64,000 nt of DNA from Lachnospiraceae bacterium (GTDB lineage Bacteria; Bacillota; Clostridia; Lachnospirales; Lachnospiraceae), in contig SVFF01000005.1 in assembly GCA_015057005.1 (NCBI GenBank), positions 115,355-179,354 of the forward strand, read 5' to 3'. Under the pieces are notes generated by a model. It had not been told where the DNA came from. It did no database searches and was given only the letters and a program-made list of their open reading frames with translations. The position numbers were made by a program, and so were the translations under genes. Of the stretch, positions 32,920 through 41,486 are shown one piece after another (within the stretch, counting starts at the first letter, position 1; the number at the start of each line of letters is the position of its first letter).

Positions 32920-34250
32920 TGGATACTCCGATTTTGGATTTTGTACGGCAATATGCAGATTCGGATGTGGTCCGGTTTCATATGCCGGGGCATAAAGGCC
33001 GTAACAAATTGGGCTGTGAGCAGTGGGATATTACAGAGGTGCACGGTGCCGACGCCCTTTACGAGGCGGAAGGGATCATAGCCCGCAGCGAAGAAAATGC
33101 AGCGGTCTTGTTTGGCTCTCAGAGGACTTTGTATTCTACTGAGGGCTCCAGTCAATGTATACGTGCCATGCTGTATCTGGCAATCACCAACCGCAGAGCC
33201 GGCACTGCGCCGGTTGTTGTGGCTGCCAGAAACGTACATAAATCCTTTGTATATGCGGCGGCACTGTTGGATATTGAAATAGTCTGGCTGTGGCCGGAGG
33301 AGAATGATTCTCTTTGCGGCTGTCCTGTTTCTGCCAAACAGCTGGAGGAAACATTGGAGCAAATGCAGGTCTGCCCGGCAGCGGTATACCTGACAAGTCC
33401 GGATTATCTGGGTGGTTTGACTGATATCCCTGCCATAGCCCGGGTGTGCCGTAAGTTTGGCGTGCTTTTGATGGTGGACAATGCTCATGGAGCATATTTG
33501 AAATTTTTAAAACCATCCCTGCATCCCTTGGATATGGGGGCGGATATATGCTGTGATTCGGCCCATAAGACTTTGGCTGTACTTACCGGCGGAGCATATT
33601 TACATATTGCTAAGGGAGCACCTGTGGAACTGGCAGAGCATGCAAAAGCAGCCATGGCATTGTTTGGATCAACAAGTCCTTCTTATTTGACGTTGGCTTC
33701 CCTGGATTGCTGTAATGCAGATCTGGCAGCAGGATATCCTGTACGTTTGCAAAAAATGGTGGAACAGATCAGTTGTGTAAAATCTGAATTGGAGGAGGCC
33801 AACTGGAAAACGGAGGAAAGTGACCCCTTACGTATAACATTGCGGGCTCCTTTGGGGATGACCGGTACATGGTTGGCACAGTGTCTGCGAGAAGAGGGGA
33901 TTGAGTGCGAATATGCCGACAATAGGTTTCTGGTACTGATGCTGACTCCCGATAATGATGTGAAGGAATTGCGGATTTTGTTGAAAATCTTAGGTGAAAA
34001 TCATGCCGGGCAGGCAGCAGGGAAAAGGCTTCCAAAACTTTGCCCCAAGCAGAGCGTTTCCGTTCGGCAGGCAATTTTTGCACCCCATGAGGTAGTTCCT
34101 GTTGAGGAGGCTGTGGGCCGTATATGCGGTGCCCCCATGGTATCTTGTCCTCCTGCCATTCCCATTGTTGTTTCCGGAGAGTGCATTAGTGGGGAAGCAT
34201 TGGAGTGGTTTCGCTTTTATGGGGTTAAACAAGTGGATGTTTTAAAATGA
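32919..34250 (+). CDS. Orn/Lys/Arg decarboxylase-family PLP enzyme
   Basis: 443 aa, shorter than the inducible 700-aa decarboxylases and like the Gram-positive SpeA/YaaO type. The PLP lysine is in DSAHKTLAVLTGG and the N-terminal motif FHMPGHKGRN is the family hallmark; DNAHGAYLKF binds the cofactor ring. It probably decarboxylates lysine, ornithine or arginine toward a polyamine, but the substrate cannot be set. It is coupled to the SCIFF maturase by the TAATG overlap. Confidence 0.9.
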   Translation: MDTPILDFVRQYADSDVVRFHMPGHKGRNKLGCEQWDITEVHGADALYEAEGIIARSEENAAVLFGSQRTLYSTEGSSQCIRAMLYLAITNRRAGTAPVVVAARNVHKSFVYAAALLDIEIVWLWPEENDSLCGCPVSAKQLEETLEQMQVCPAAVYLTSPDYLGGLTDIPAIARVCRKFGVLLMVDNAHGAYLKFLKPSLHPLDMGADICCDSAHKTLAVLTGGAYLHIAKGAPVELAEHAKAAMALFGSTSPSYLTLASLDCCNADLAAGYPVRLQKMVEQISCVKSELEEANWKTEESDPLRITLRAPLGMTGTWLAQCLREEGIECEYADNRFLVLMLTPDNDVKELRILLKILGENHAGQAAGKRLPKLCPKQSVSVRQAIFAPHEVVPVEEAVGRICGAPMVSCPPAIPIVVSGECISGEALEWFRFYGVKQVDVLK

Positions 34251-34293
34251 TCTTTCTGGAAATGAAGGAAACGGACTTCGGGGTGAGAGTGAA

Positions 34294-35577
34294 ATGAGAA
34301 AAACAGATGAGAAGTATATAGCTTATGTGCAGATTTTGAAAGAAGAATTGGTTCCGGCCATGGGATGTACCGAGCCAATAGCGCTGGCATATGCGGCTGC
34401 AAAAGCCAGAGAAGTGCTGGGAGAGCTGCCGGATAAGGTTCTGATTGAAGCCTCCGGAAGTATTATTAAAAATGTAAAATCGGTGATTGTCCCCAATACC
34501 AATCATTTAAAGGGGATCCCGGCTGCTGCGGCGGCAGGTATTGTTGCCGGCAGATCGGAAAAAGAACTTGAGGTAATCGCATCTGTATCTCCCGAGGAGA
34601 TCGAGCGGATGAAAGATTTCCTTGCGGACACGCCCATTGAAGTGCAGCATATTAATAACGGTCTTACCTTTGAAATTGTGGTGACAGTCTATGCAGGGAA
34701 GTCCTATGCGAGGGTAAGGATCGTCAATTACCACACAAACATTGTTTTGATCGAGAAAGACGGCGAAAAATTATTGGAGATAGAAGTGGAAGGTGAAGCG
34801 GAAGAGGGACTTACGGACAGATCTCTTCTGGATATGGAGAGCATTTGGAATTTTGCCATGACCGTGGATATTGCAGATGTTTATGAGGTGCTTCACCGCC
34901 AGTACGAATATAACATGGCCATTTCCGATGAAGGCTTCCGTGGGGATTATGGTGCCAACATCGGCAGTGTACTTCTGGACATGGAGGGAGATAATATCCG
35001 CACCCGCGCCAAGGCCAGAGCAGTAGCCGGTTCCGACGCCAGAATGAACGGCTGCGAGCTTCCGGTAATCATCAATTCCGGCAGCGGCAACCAGGGAATG
35101 ACTTGTTCTCTTCCTGTGATTGAGTACGCTCATGAGTTGAAAGTGAGTGAAGAGAAGATGTATCGTGCACTTACCCTTTCCAATTTGCTCACCATATATC
35201 AAAAGACAGGAATCGGCCGCCTCAGCGCCTACTGTGGAGCAGTATCGGCCGGGGCAGCGGCAGGCGCCGGGATCGCATATCTTTGCGGAGGTGGGTATGA
35301 GGAGGTAGCACATACTATTGTAAACGCCCTTGCCATTACATCAGGTATTGTCTGTGACGGTGCAAAAGCCTCTTGTGCCGCCAAGATTGCCACATCCGTA
35401 GATGCGGGTATTCTGGGCTACAATATGTTCATCCGCGGGCAACAGTTCTACGCCGGAGATGGTATTGTCACAAAGGGCGTTGACGGAACCATCCGCAATG
35501 TGGGCCGGTTGGGCAAAGAGGGCATGAAGGAGACCAACGAAGAGATCATTGATATCATGGTTGGCGGCAAGTGCTAA
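34294..35577 (+). CDS. L-cysteine desulfidase-like protein (UPF0597/CyuA family)
   Basis: 427 aa. Resembles the Fe-S L-serine dehydratase alpha fold. N-terminal VPAMGCTEPIALAYAAAKAR is diagnostic, as are GSGNQGMTCSLPV and CDGAKASCAAKIATS, the last with Cys that could hold a 4Fe-4S cluster. Family members break cysteine to pyruvate, ammonia and sulfide. GGGGTGAG lies upstream of the ATG. A drug/metabolite-type transporter gene follows 18 bp later and might import or export an amino acid. Confidence 0.88.
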   Translation: MRKTDEKYIAYVQILKEELVPAMGCTEPIALAYAAAKAREVLGELPDKVLIEASGSIIKNVKSVIVPNTNHLKGIPAAAAAGIVAGRSEKELEVIASVSPEEIERMKDFLADTPIEVQHINNGLTFEIVVTVYAGKSYARVRIVNYHTNIVLIEKDGEKLLEIEVEGEAEEGLTDRSLLDMESIWNFAMTVDIADVYEVLHRQYEYNMAISDEGFRGDYGANIGSVLLDMEGDNIRTRAKARAVAGSDARMNGCELPVIINSGSGNQGMTCSLPVIEYAHELKVSEEKMYRALTLSNLLTIYQKTGIGRLSAYCGAVSAGAAAGAGIAYLCGGGYEEVAHTIVNALAITSGIVCDGAKASCAAKIATSVDAGILGYNMFIRGQQFYAGDGIVTKGVDGTIRNVGRLGKEGMKETNEEIIDIMVGGKC

Positions 35578-35595
35578 ATATTTAGGAGAAAAAAT

Positions 35596-36504
35596 ATGTG
35601 GTTTTGGTTGTCACTTATAACATTATTATGCTGGTCCGGTTCTGATTTGTTTTCAAAGATCGGATGCAGAGATGCAAAGGATAAATACAGTCATCTGAAG
35701 ATGGTAATGGCAGTAGGTCTGGTGATGGGGCTTCATGCCATGTATGAGATTTTCATTGGCGGCACGGAGATTTCCCTGGATATTATTATGACCTATCTGC
35801 CTGTTTCCCTGTTATACATAGGTTCCATGGCTATGGGTTATCTGGGGCTTCGCTATATTGAATTGTCTGTTTCTTCACCGATCTGTAATTCGTCCGGTGC
35901 TCTCGTGGCAGTTATGACGCTGTTTATGGTGGGTCTTTCTGAATATTCTCCCCTTGCCCTGGGAGCAGTTGCGCTGGTTTGTGTGGGTGCTATTGGTCTG
36001 GGTGTGGTAGATTATTTTGAGGACGAGGAGCTTCGCACTGAGAGACAGAAAGCCAGCAATTACAAGTATTCCAAGAGCCTGATCGCTCTGGCATTGCCCG
36101 TTGCATACTGCATTTTGGATGCAATCGGTACTTTTGCTGACAACCGTGTACTGGAGACTTTAAATGAAGACAGCGCAAACGCAGCCTACGAACTGACTTT
36201 TCTGTTTGTGGGGATCATCTGCTTTATTTATGTGGTGGTGATCAAGAAAGATAAACTGATTCCAAGGATGGAAGCCCCCAAGTATATCGGTGCTGTGTGT
36301 GAGACGGCAGGCCAGTTTGCATATATTTACGCAATTGCGGATACTGCCCATTTGGCAATGTCTGCGCCTATTATTTCTTCCTACTGCGCAGCGTCTGTGC
36401 TGTGGAGCCGGATTTTCCTTAAGGAGAAGTTATCCCGCAAACATTATCTGATGATTCTGTTAGTTGTGACCGGTATCGCAATTATGGGATTTTTAGACAT
36501 GTAA
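35596..36504 (+). CDS. EamA/DMT family transporter
   Basis: 302 aa with about ten hydrophobic segments in two EamA repeats. It begins FWLSLITLLCWSGSDLFSKIG and ends LMILLVVTGIAIMGFLDM. DMT carriers exchange amino acids, nucleotide-like compounds or drugs; the substrate is not known. It follows the desulfidase-like gene at 18 bp with TTAGGAGA as ribosome site, so it may act on a sulfur or serine-type amino acid (inference only). Confidence 0.85.
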   Translation: MWFWLSLITLLCWSGSDLFSKIGCRDAKDKYSHLKMVMAVGLVMGLHAMYEIFIGGTEISLDIIMTYLPVSLLYIGSMAMGYLGLRYIELSVSSPICNSSGALVAVMTLFMVGLSEYSPLALGAVALVCVGAIGLGVVDYFEDEELRTERQKASNYKYSKSLIALALPVAYCILDAIGTFADNRVLETLNEDSANAAYELTFLFVGIICFIYVVVIKKDKLIPRMEAPKYIGAVCETAGQFAYIYAIADTAHLAMSAPIISSYCAASVLWSRIFLKEKLSRKHYLMILLVVTGIAIMGFLDM

Positions 36505-36554
36505 GAGGAGACAAATAAACGGTAATATGATATAATTTTGGTATTAAATGAGAG

Positions 36555-37145
36555 GTGGTTGACATGAACTTTTTGGAAGAAAGAATTGTAAAAGACGGAA
36601 TTGTAAAAGCTGGCAATGTACTTAAGGTAGACAGTTTTTTGAACCATCAGATGGACATTCAGCTTTTGGAAGAAATCGGCAGGGAGTTTAAGCGCCGTTT
36701 TGCGGACAAGCATGTTACCAAAATTTTGACCATTGAGGCATCCGGCATCGGTATTGCATGTTTTGTTGCAAAGGAATTTGGCGTTCCCATGGTATTTGCC
36801 AAGAAGTCCAAGTCAATTAATATTGCCGGGGATGTGTATGTGGCTGAGGTGGAGTCTTTTACGCATATGAACAAGAATCAGGTTATTGTTTCCAAAGCCT
36901 TTTTGAGTGAGGAGGATCATCTTTTGATCATTGATGATTTTCTGGCCAACGGATGTGCACTGCAGGGAATGATCGCTATTGCGGAAGCTGCCGGTGCCAC
37001 AGTGGAAGGCTTGGGGATTGTGATCGAAAAGGGCTTCCAGCATGGCGGACGTGCCATCCGTAATCTGGGATATCATCTGGAGTCCCTGGCTATTGTGGAA
37101 GCCATGGATGAGGAGACCGGAAAGATTACTTTCCGCCAGCAGTAA
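36555..37145 (+). CDS. xpt: Xanthine phosphoribosyltransferase
   Basis: 196 aa. Makes XMP from xanthine and [24 protein letters not shown] is the usual start, and the PRPP loop is [16 protein letters not shown] near residues 124-139. GAGAGGTGG lies upstream. No purine riboswitch is visible in the 50-bp gap, unlike the Bacillus xpt leader. A TATAAT-like box lies near 36532. Confidence 0.95.
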   Translation: MVDMNFLEERIVKDGIVKAGNVLKVDSFLNHQMDIQLLEEIGREFKRRFADKHVTKILTIEASGIGIACFVAKEFGVPMVFAKKSKSINIAGDVYVAEVESFTHMNKNQVIVSKAFLSEEDHLLIIDDFLANGCALQGMIAIAEAAGATVEGLGIVIEKGFQHGGRAIRNLGYHLESLAIVEAMDEETGKITFRQQ

Positions 37146-37198
37146 TTTACCTGGTACCTAATTGTTATTTCAACATGAAAGATAAGGAGAAAATGAGT

Positions 37199-38221
37199 AT
37201 GACATACCCTGAGGTATTGACAAATGCAAGAGAGGTTATGGGAGGAAAATGCAAAGCTTGCCCCGTTTGTAACGGAAAGGCTTGTTCCAATCACATTCCC
37301 GGTCCCGGTGCTAAGGGCGTGGGAGATACTGCCATCCGCAATTATGATAAGTGGCAGGACATCCGTGTAAATATGGACACCATTTGCGAGAGTGATGCGC
37401 CTGATACCGGTCTGGAGATCTTTGGAAAGCAGTTTGCATATCCTTTCTTTGTAGGTCCCGTAGGTGCTGTTACCCAGCATTATGGTGACAAGTATGACGA
37501 TATGGCATACAATAATATCATGGTGAAAGCCTGTGCGGACAACGGAATCGCTGCATTTACCGGTGATGGTCTGAATGCGGAAGTGATGAAGGGCGCCTGC
37601 AAGGCCATCGGTGCCTGTGAAGGCGTGGGTGTTCCTACCGTGAAACCCTGGAACATGGACACTATCCGCGAAAAGATGGAACTGGTAAAAGAATCAGGAT
37701 GTTTTGCAGTGGCAATGGATATTGATGCGGCAGGACTTCCTTTCCTGAAGGGCATGAATCCTCCCGCAGGAAGCAAGACTGTAGAGCAGCTGAAAGAAAT
37801 TGCGCAGATGGCAGGCGTTCCCTTTATCGTAAAAGGCGTTATGACTGTGAAGGGTGCTTTAAAGGCTAAAGAAGCCGGTGCAGCCGGTATTGTAGTCAGC
37901 AATCACGGTGGACGCGTATTGGATCAGTGTCCCGCAACGGCAGAAGTGCTGGCTGATATTGTGGATGCATTAAAGGGCAGCGGCATGAAGATTTTTGTAG
38001 ACGGCGGTATCCGCAGCGGTGTGGATGTATTTAAGGCCCTGGCGATAGGTGCCGACGCAGTAATTATCTGCCGTCCTTTTGTGCCTGCAGTTTACGGCGG
38101 CGCCGAAGAGGGCGTCAAGCTTCTGATCGACAAGATTGGCGGCGAACTGGCAGACACCATGGCGATGTGTGGCGCCAAGGATCTTGCTTCTATTGACAGA
38201 GATATGATTACGGTATTCTAA
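37199..38221 (+). CDS. FMN-dependent alpha-hydroxy-acid oxidising protein
   Basis: About 340 aa TIM-barrel flavoprotein related to lactate oxidase and glycolate oxidase. The FMN and catalytic motif is SNHGGRVLD (active His), with GGIRSGVDVFKALAIGADAV downstream. A Cys-rich N-terminal segment (CKACPVCNGKAC) is found in the clostridial branch and not in classic lactate oxidases; it could bind metal or Fe-S. Start ATG 37199 was chosen for the AAGGAGA spacing of about nine; ATGs at 37175 and 37193 are in frame. Substrate unknown. Confidence 0.88.
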   Translation: MTYPEVLTNAREVMGGKCKACPVCNGKACSNHIPGPGAKGVGDTAIRNYDKWQDIRVNMDTICESDAPDTGLEIFGKQFAYPFFVGPVGAVTQHYGDKYDDMAYNNIMVKACADNGIAAFTGDGLNAEVMKGACKAIGACEGVGVPTVKPWNMDTIREKMELVKESGCFAVAMDIDAAGLPFLKGMNPPAGSKTVEQLKEIAQMAGVPFIVKGVMTVKGALKAKEAGAAGIVVSNHGGRVLDQCPATAEVLADIVDALKGSGMKIFVDGGIRSGVDVFKALAIGADAVIICRPFVPAVYGGAEEGVKLLIDKIGGELADTMAMCGAKDLASIDRDMITVF

Positions 38222-38330
38222 AAATATATTCAGAGGAACTTTTCGGAAATGGCAGATAAAATACAGAAGATTTTTCATTTTTGGAATATTGCCATCGATA
38301 TGTTCGGAAACGGAAGCCGCCTCACCTGGA

Positions 38331-38364
38331 TTTTGTGCTCGTACAATTATTGGCCGGCACAAAA
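38331..38364. terminator. Weak hairpin between convergent genes
   Basis: TTTTGTGC / GCACAAAA arms 18 bases apart, in a 170-bp gap between convergent genes. No strong T run, so a terminator role is only likely from position. I see nothing else in this gap. Confidence 0.35.
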
Positions 38365-38393
38365 CATTTTGGCATATGCCATGTTTCATTACA

Positions 38394-39152
38394 TTAGTGA
38401 AAAGTGCAGTCAATCAGAGCGCTAATGGCATCTGCTGACAACCGAATCTGCTCAGTATTGGTGATAGCAGGTGTTCCGTCGCCGTCCTGCGCACCATACA
38501 TACCGAAATAGGCATGACAACCTCCTTCGATGACAATTTCAGTAAAGTCTTCGGGGAGGTTTGTTTTGTTTGCAGCATACTTTTCGCGGTTCATTACCAG
38601 ATCTTCACTGCCGTAGATGGAAAGTGCCGTCAAATCCGAATTTGATAAATCTGCAGTTGAGTAGGAGCCCAGCAAGATCAGGCCTTTAAAATCATCTGTG
38701 TGGTCCGCCAGATAGGAGGCTGCCATAGAACCGCCCAGAGAGTGGCCTCCTATATACCAATCATCAATTTCCGGATACTGTGCAATGACACCGTCAGCAG
38801 CATTGATATCAAGAACTGCCAGGTTGAAGGGCATTTCTACCAGGACGCAGAGGATACCTTTTGATGCACAGGCTTCCATAAGCGGCTGGTAGGCAGTATA
38901 TTCTACCTTGCCGCCGGGATAAAAAATAAATCCTGCAATGGGGTCTTCGGGAGAATAGACGAATGTGCCGTCCGAAAGTGTGCTTTGGGTTATTGCGCAT
39001 TCCGGTGAAGCGGGTTCAAAGGCTTCAATTGCAGCCGGATCAGCCCGGTAATAGTCGTTTACGTAGATTGCGCAGGCGCTGAATAAGAGCGCCAAAATGG
39101 TTATTATTGATGCAGACCAGATAACTTTTGTAACTTTTTTTTTCTCTTTCAT
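38394..39152 (-). CDS. Alpha/beta hydrolase with N-terminal membrane or lipoprotein anchor
   Basis: 252 aa. A basic N terminus and hydrophobic stretch end in LLFSAC, which may be a lipobox or simply a membrane anchor, so the enzyme faces outside. The nucleophile elbow is GGHSLGGSMAA (Ser near 146), with the acid in SIYGSEDLV and His in GGCHAYFG, a full triad. It resembles the Abhydrolase_5 family; esterase activity is likely but the substrate is unknown. It is convergent with the FMN enzyme gene. Confidence 0.85.
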   Translation of the reverse strand: MKEKKKVTKVIWSASIITILALLFSACAIYVNDYYRADPAAIEAFEPASPECAITQSTLSDGTFVYSPEDPIAGFIFYPGGKVEYTAYQPLMEACASKGILCVLVEMPFNLAVLDINAADGVIAQYPEIDDWYIGGHSLGGSMAASYLADHTDDFKGLILLGSYSTADLSNSDLTALSIYGSEDLVMNREKYAANKTNLPEDFTEIVIEGGCHAYFGMYGAQDGDGTPAITNTEQIRLSADAISALIDCTFH

Positions 39153-39241
39153 GATGGATGCAAGTCTCTCCTGACTGTGTTATAATTTAAGAAAATCATA
39201 CTTTAGCATTCCAGTGATGTCAAGTCGAAGGAGGAACACTT

Positions 39242-40324
39242 ATGAACGTAGATGAGAAACAGTTGAAAATGATCCAGGAGCTTTCCGATGCCCCCGGACC
39301 TTCCGGATTTGAGGAGGATGTGCTGACTGTGGCCAGACGCTATGCAGCCCCCCTTGGCAGAATAGAAGAGGATTTCCTGCGCAATCTCTACATATACAGA
39401 AAAGAAAATACCGGTGATAAGCCGATACTCATGCTGGATGCCCACGCCGATGAGGTGGGCTTTATGATCCATTCCATCAAACCAAACGGATGTCTAAGGT
39501 TTGTGACGTTGGGGGGCTGGAACAAGAATTCCCTGGTGTCCCAGAAGGTACTGGTGCGCAATGCCAAAGGAGAATATATTCCCGGTATTATTGCCTCCAA
39601 GCCGGTGCACTTTATGTCTGCAGCAGAGAAGGCCAATCCCAATCTGGAGATTTCCAATATGATCATTGATATCGGTGCGGTGTCATATGAAGATGCGGTG
39701 GAGAATTTCCACGTCCGCATTGGAGAACCGGTGGTGCCGGCTACCGGATTTGCTTATGATGAACAGCATGATCTGATGTTCGGCAAGGGCTTTGATTGTC
39801 GTATCGGCTGTGCGGCCATGTTGGAAGCTCTTCGCAGAGTACAGGGGAAAGAACTTCCCTGTGATGTGGTGGCAGTTTTCTCCAGCCAGGAGGAAATCGG
39901 CGACAGAGGCTGTAAAGTGGCTGTAAGCCGCGTGCAGCCCCAGATAGCAGTAGTGTTGGAAGGCTGTCCTGCAGACGATACTTTTACAGAAGGATACGCC
40001 ATCCAGACTGCCCTGAAAAAAGGTCCCATGTTCCGACATATGGATGTGAGCGTGATCTGTGCGCCCCGTTTGCAGCGCTTTGCCCTGGAATTGGCGGCAG
40101 AGAAAGGTATCCCGGTGCAGGAGTCTGTCAGAGAGGGCGGCGGCAATAATGCTTCCGTAATTCAGACCACGTTATTGGGAGCGCCTGCCATTGTGGCCGG
40201 AGTGCCCGTGCGCTATATTCATTCCTGTAACGGTATTACCAGTTATTATGATTATGAGGCTACCGTGCAGATGGTTGTGGCACTGCTGGAGAATATTACC
40301 CCTGAGGTGATCCGGTCGATTTAG
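39242..40324 (+). CDS. M42 family metallo-aminopeptidase
   Basis: 360 aa dinuclear-metal aminopeptidase or endoglucanase-like (M42) protein, cytoplasmic. Metal and catalytic motifs: LDAHADEVGF, KGFDCRIGCAAMLEAL, SSQEEIGDRGCK and the C-terminal RYIHSCNGI. The N-terminal SDAPGPSGFEEDV is also typical. GAAGGAGG precedes the ATG. It ends 6 bp before the convergent AraC gene. Confidence 0.93.
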   Translation: MNVDEKQLKMIQELSDAPGPSGFEEDVLTVARRYAAPLGRIEEDFLRNLYIYRKENTGDKPILMLDAHADEVGFMIHSIKPNGCLRFVTLGGWNKNSLVSQKVLVRNAKGEYIPGIIASKPVHFMSAAEKANPNLEISNMIIDIGAVSYEDAVENFHVRIGEPVVPATGFAYDEQHDLMFGKGFDCRIGCAAMLEALRRVQGKELPCDVVAVFSSQEEIGDRGCKVAVSRVQPQIAVVLEGCPADDTFTEGYAIQTALKKGPMFRHMDVSVICAPRLQRFALELAAEKGIPVQESVREGGGNNASVIQTTLLGAPAIVAGVPVRYIHSCNGITSYYDYEATVQMVVALLENITPEVIRSI

Positions 40325-40330
40325 AATTAC

Positions 40331-41251
40331 TTACTGACTGCGGTATTGCTTGCGAAATTCCAGGGGCGTGATACCTGTGGAATCATGAAATTTTTGTATA
40401 AAGTGGGAGGTTGCTGTAAAACCACACTCCATTGCAATAGTAGTGATGGAGGCGTCGGTCTGTAGCAGCCTTCTTTTTGCTTCATTCAGCCGCAAAGTCA
40501 GGAGATAGTTGCGGAAATCGCTGTGTGTATAGTGCTTGAACAACCGTGAAAAATAGTAGTAATTTATGTTGCACATGGTGGCCAGCTGCTGCATGGACAA
40601 AGGTTCTGTAAAATGTTCTTCCATATAGGCGATGGCTTTGAAGATCAATGCGGTGTTGGCTGTATCAACAAGGGGGGACGAAGGACCGGCTGAAGAGGGA
40701 AATTCTGTCGTGGACTGCAACTCCCGAAGCAAAAAGGTGTAGAGCAGAGAATAGAGTCCGCGCAGGGCAATTTCCAGGCCGGGAGCCTGATTTTGGAATT
40801 CTTCTTCTATTTGGCCCAGCAGTTTGAACAGTTTCTTGTGAGAGTCGGTTCCTTTTCGGAAGACTTTGTATTTTCCTGAGAAGCGGGGCGGAAGCAGCAG
40901 ATGCTGGATATCAGATGATATGGGTGTCTGGGGGTATAAAAAGGCAGTGGTGAATTTGATCACATGCTGCACGACCTGTGTGACACCGGGTCTTTGTGAT
41001 GGGAGAAAGCTGCTGTGAATTACATGGGGAAAAATCAAAATGATATCCTCTTCCTGCAGTTCGCAGATATCATCTTGTTCAATCTGAAAGCGCAGGCCGG
41101 CTTCCTTGGGATATACGATCTCGTAAAGAGAGTTGGTGTGCGGATCTGTCAATTGCCGGTCGATTCCTTCCGTAGTCTCTGTAAAAGTGCGGATTTCATA
41201 AAGAATCCGTAATCCGTCCGGCGTGTATTCCGGTTCAAGCAAGTAATTCAC
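40331..41251 (-). CDS. AraC family transcriptional regulator
   Basis: 306 aa. A cupin-like N-terminal part (about 1-150; ELQEEDIILIFPHVIHS) is followed by two helix-turn-helix motifs at the C terminus: MQQLATMCNINYYYFSRLF and IAMECGFTATSHFIQKF. It is divergent from the GH38 gene 235 bp away and most likely controls it. GGAGGA before the start on the minus strand. The sensed sugar is unknown. Confidence 0.9.
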   Translation of the reverse strand: MNYLLEPEYTPDGLRILYEIRTFTETTEGIDRQLTDPHTNSLYEIVYPKEAGLRFQIEQDDICELQEEDIILIFPHVIHSSFLPSQRPGVTQVVQHVIKFTTAFLYPQTPISSDIQHLLLPPRFSGKYKVFRKGTDSHKKLFKLLGQIEEEFQNQAPGLEIALRGLYSLLYTFLLRELQSTTEFPSSAGPSSPLVDTANTALIFKAIAYMEEHFTEPLSMQQLATMCNINYYYFSRLFKHYTHSDFRNYLLTLRLNEAKRRLLQTDASITTIAMECGFTATSHFIQKFHDSTGITPLEFRKQYRSQ

Positions 41252-41486
41252 AGGTAAAAATCCTCCTCTATCTATATCAAAAATATTATATCAATATAAA
41301 ACAGAAATGTCATTGATTTATCCTGATTTTTGGATAGAAAGAAATAGAATGCGCAAAATAACGACATTTTATGGCAAGTAAATGATAGTCCTGTACAGGG
41401 GAATATGTTTCAATGAAAAGAAGATAGTGAAAGCAAGGTTTTGAAAATAAGACTGTAAAAAACCATGAAAACAAAAGGAGCTTGTT

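Noticed and set aside
36505..36554. Purine riboswitch before xpt
   Set aside because: The gap is only 50 bases, too short for the aptamer, and no core motif is present.
38222..38393. A decayed gene in the gap between the FMN enzyme and the hydrolase
   Set aside because: No frame gives a recognisable protein segment.
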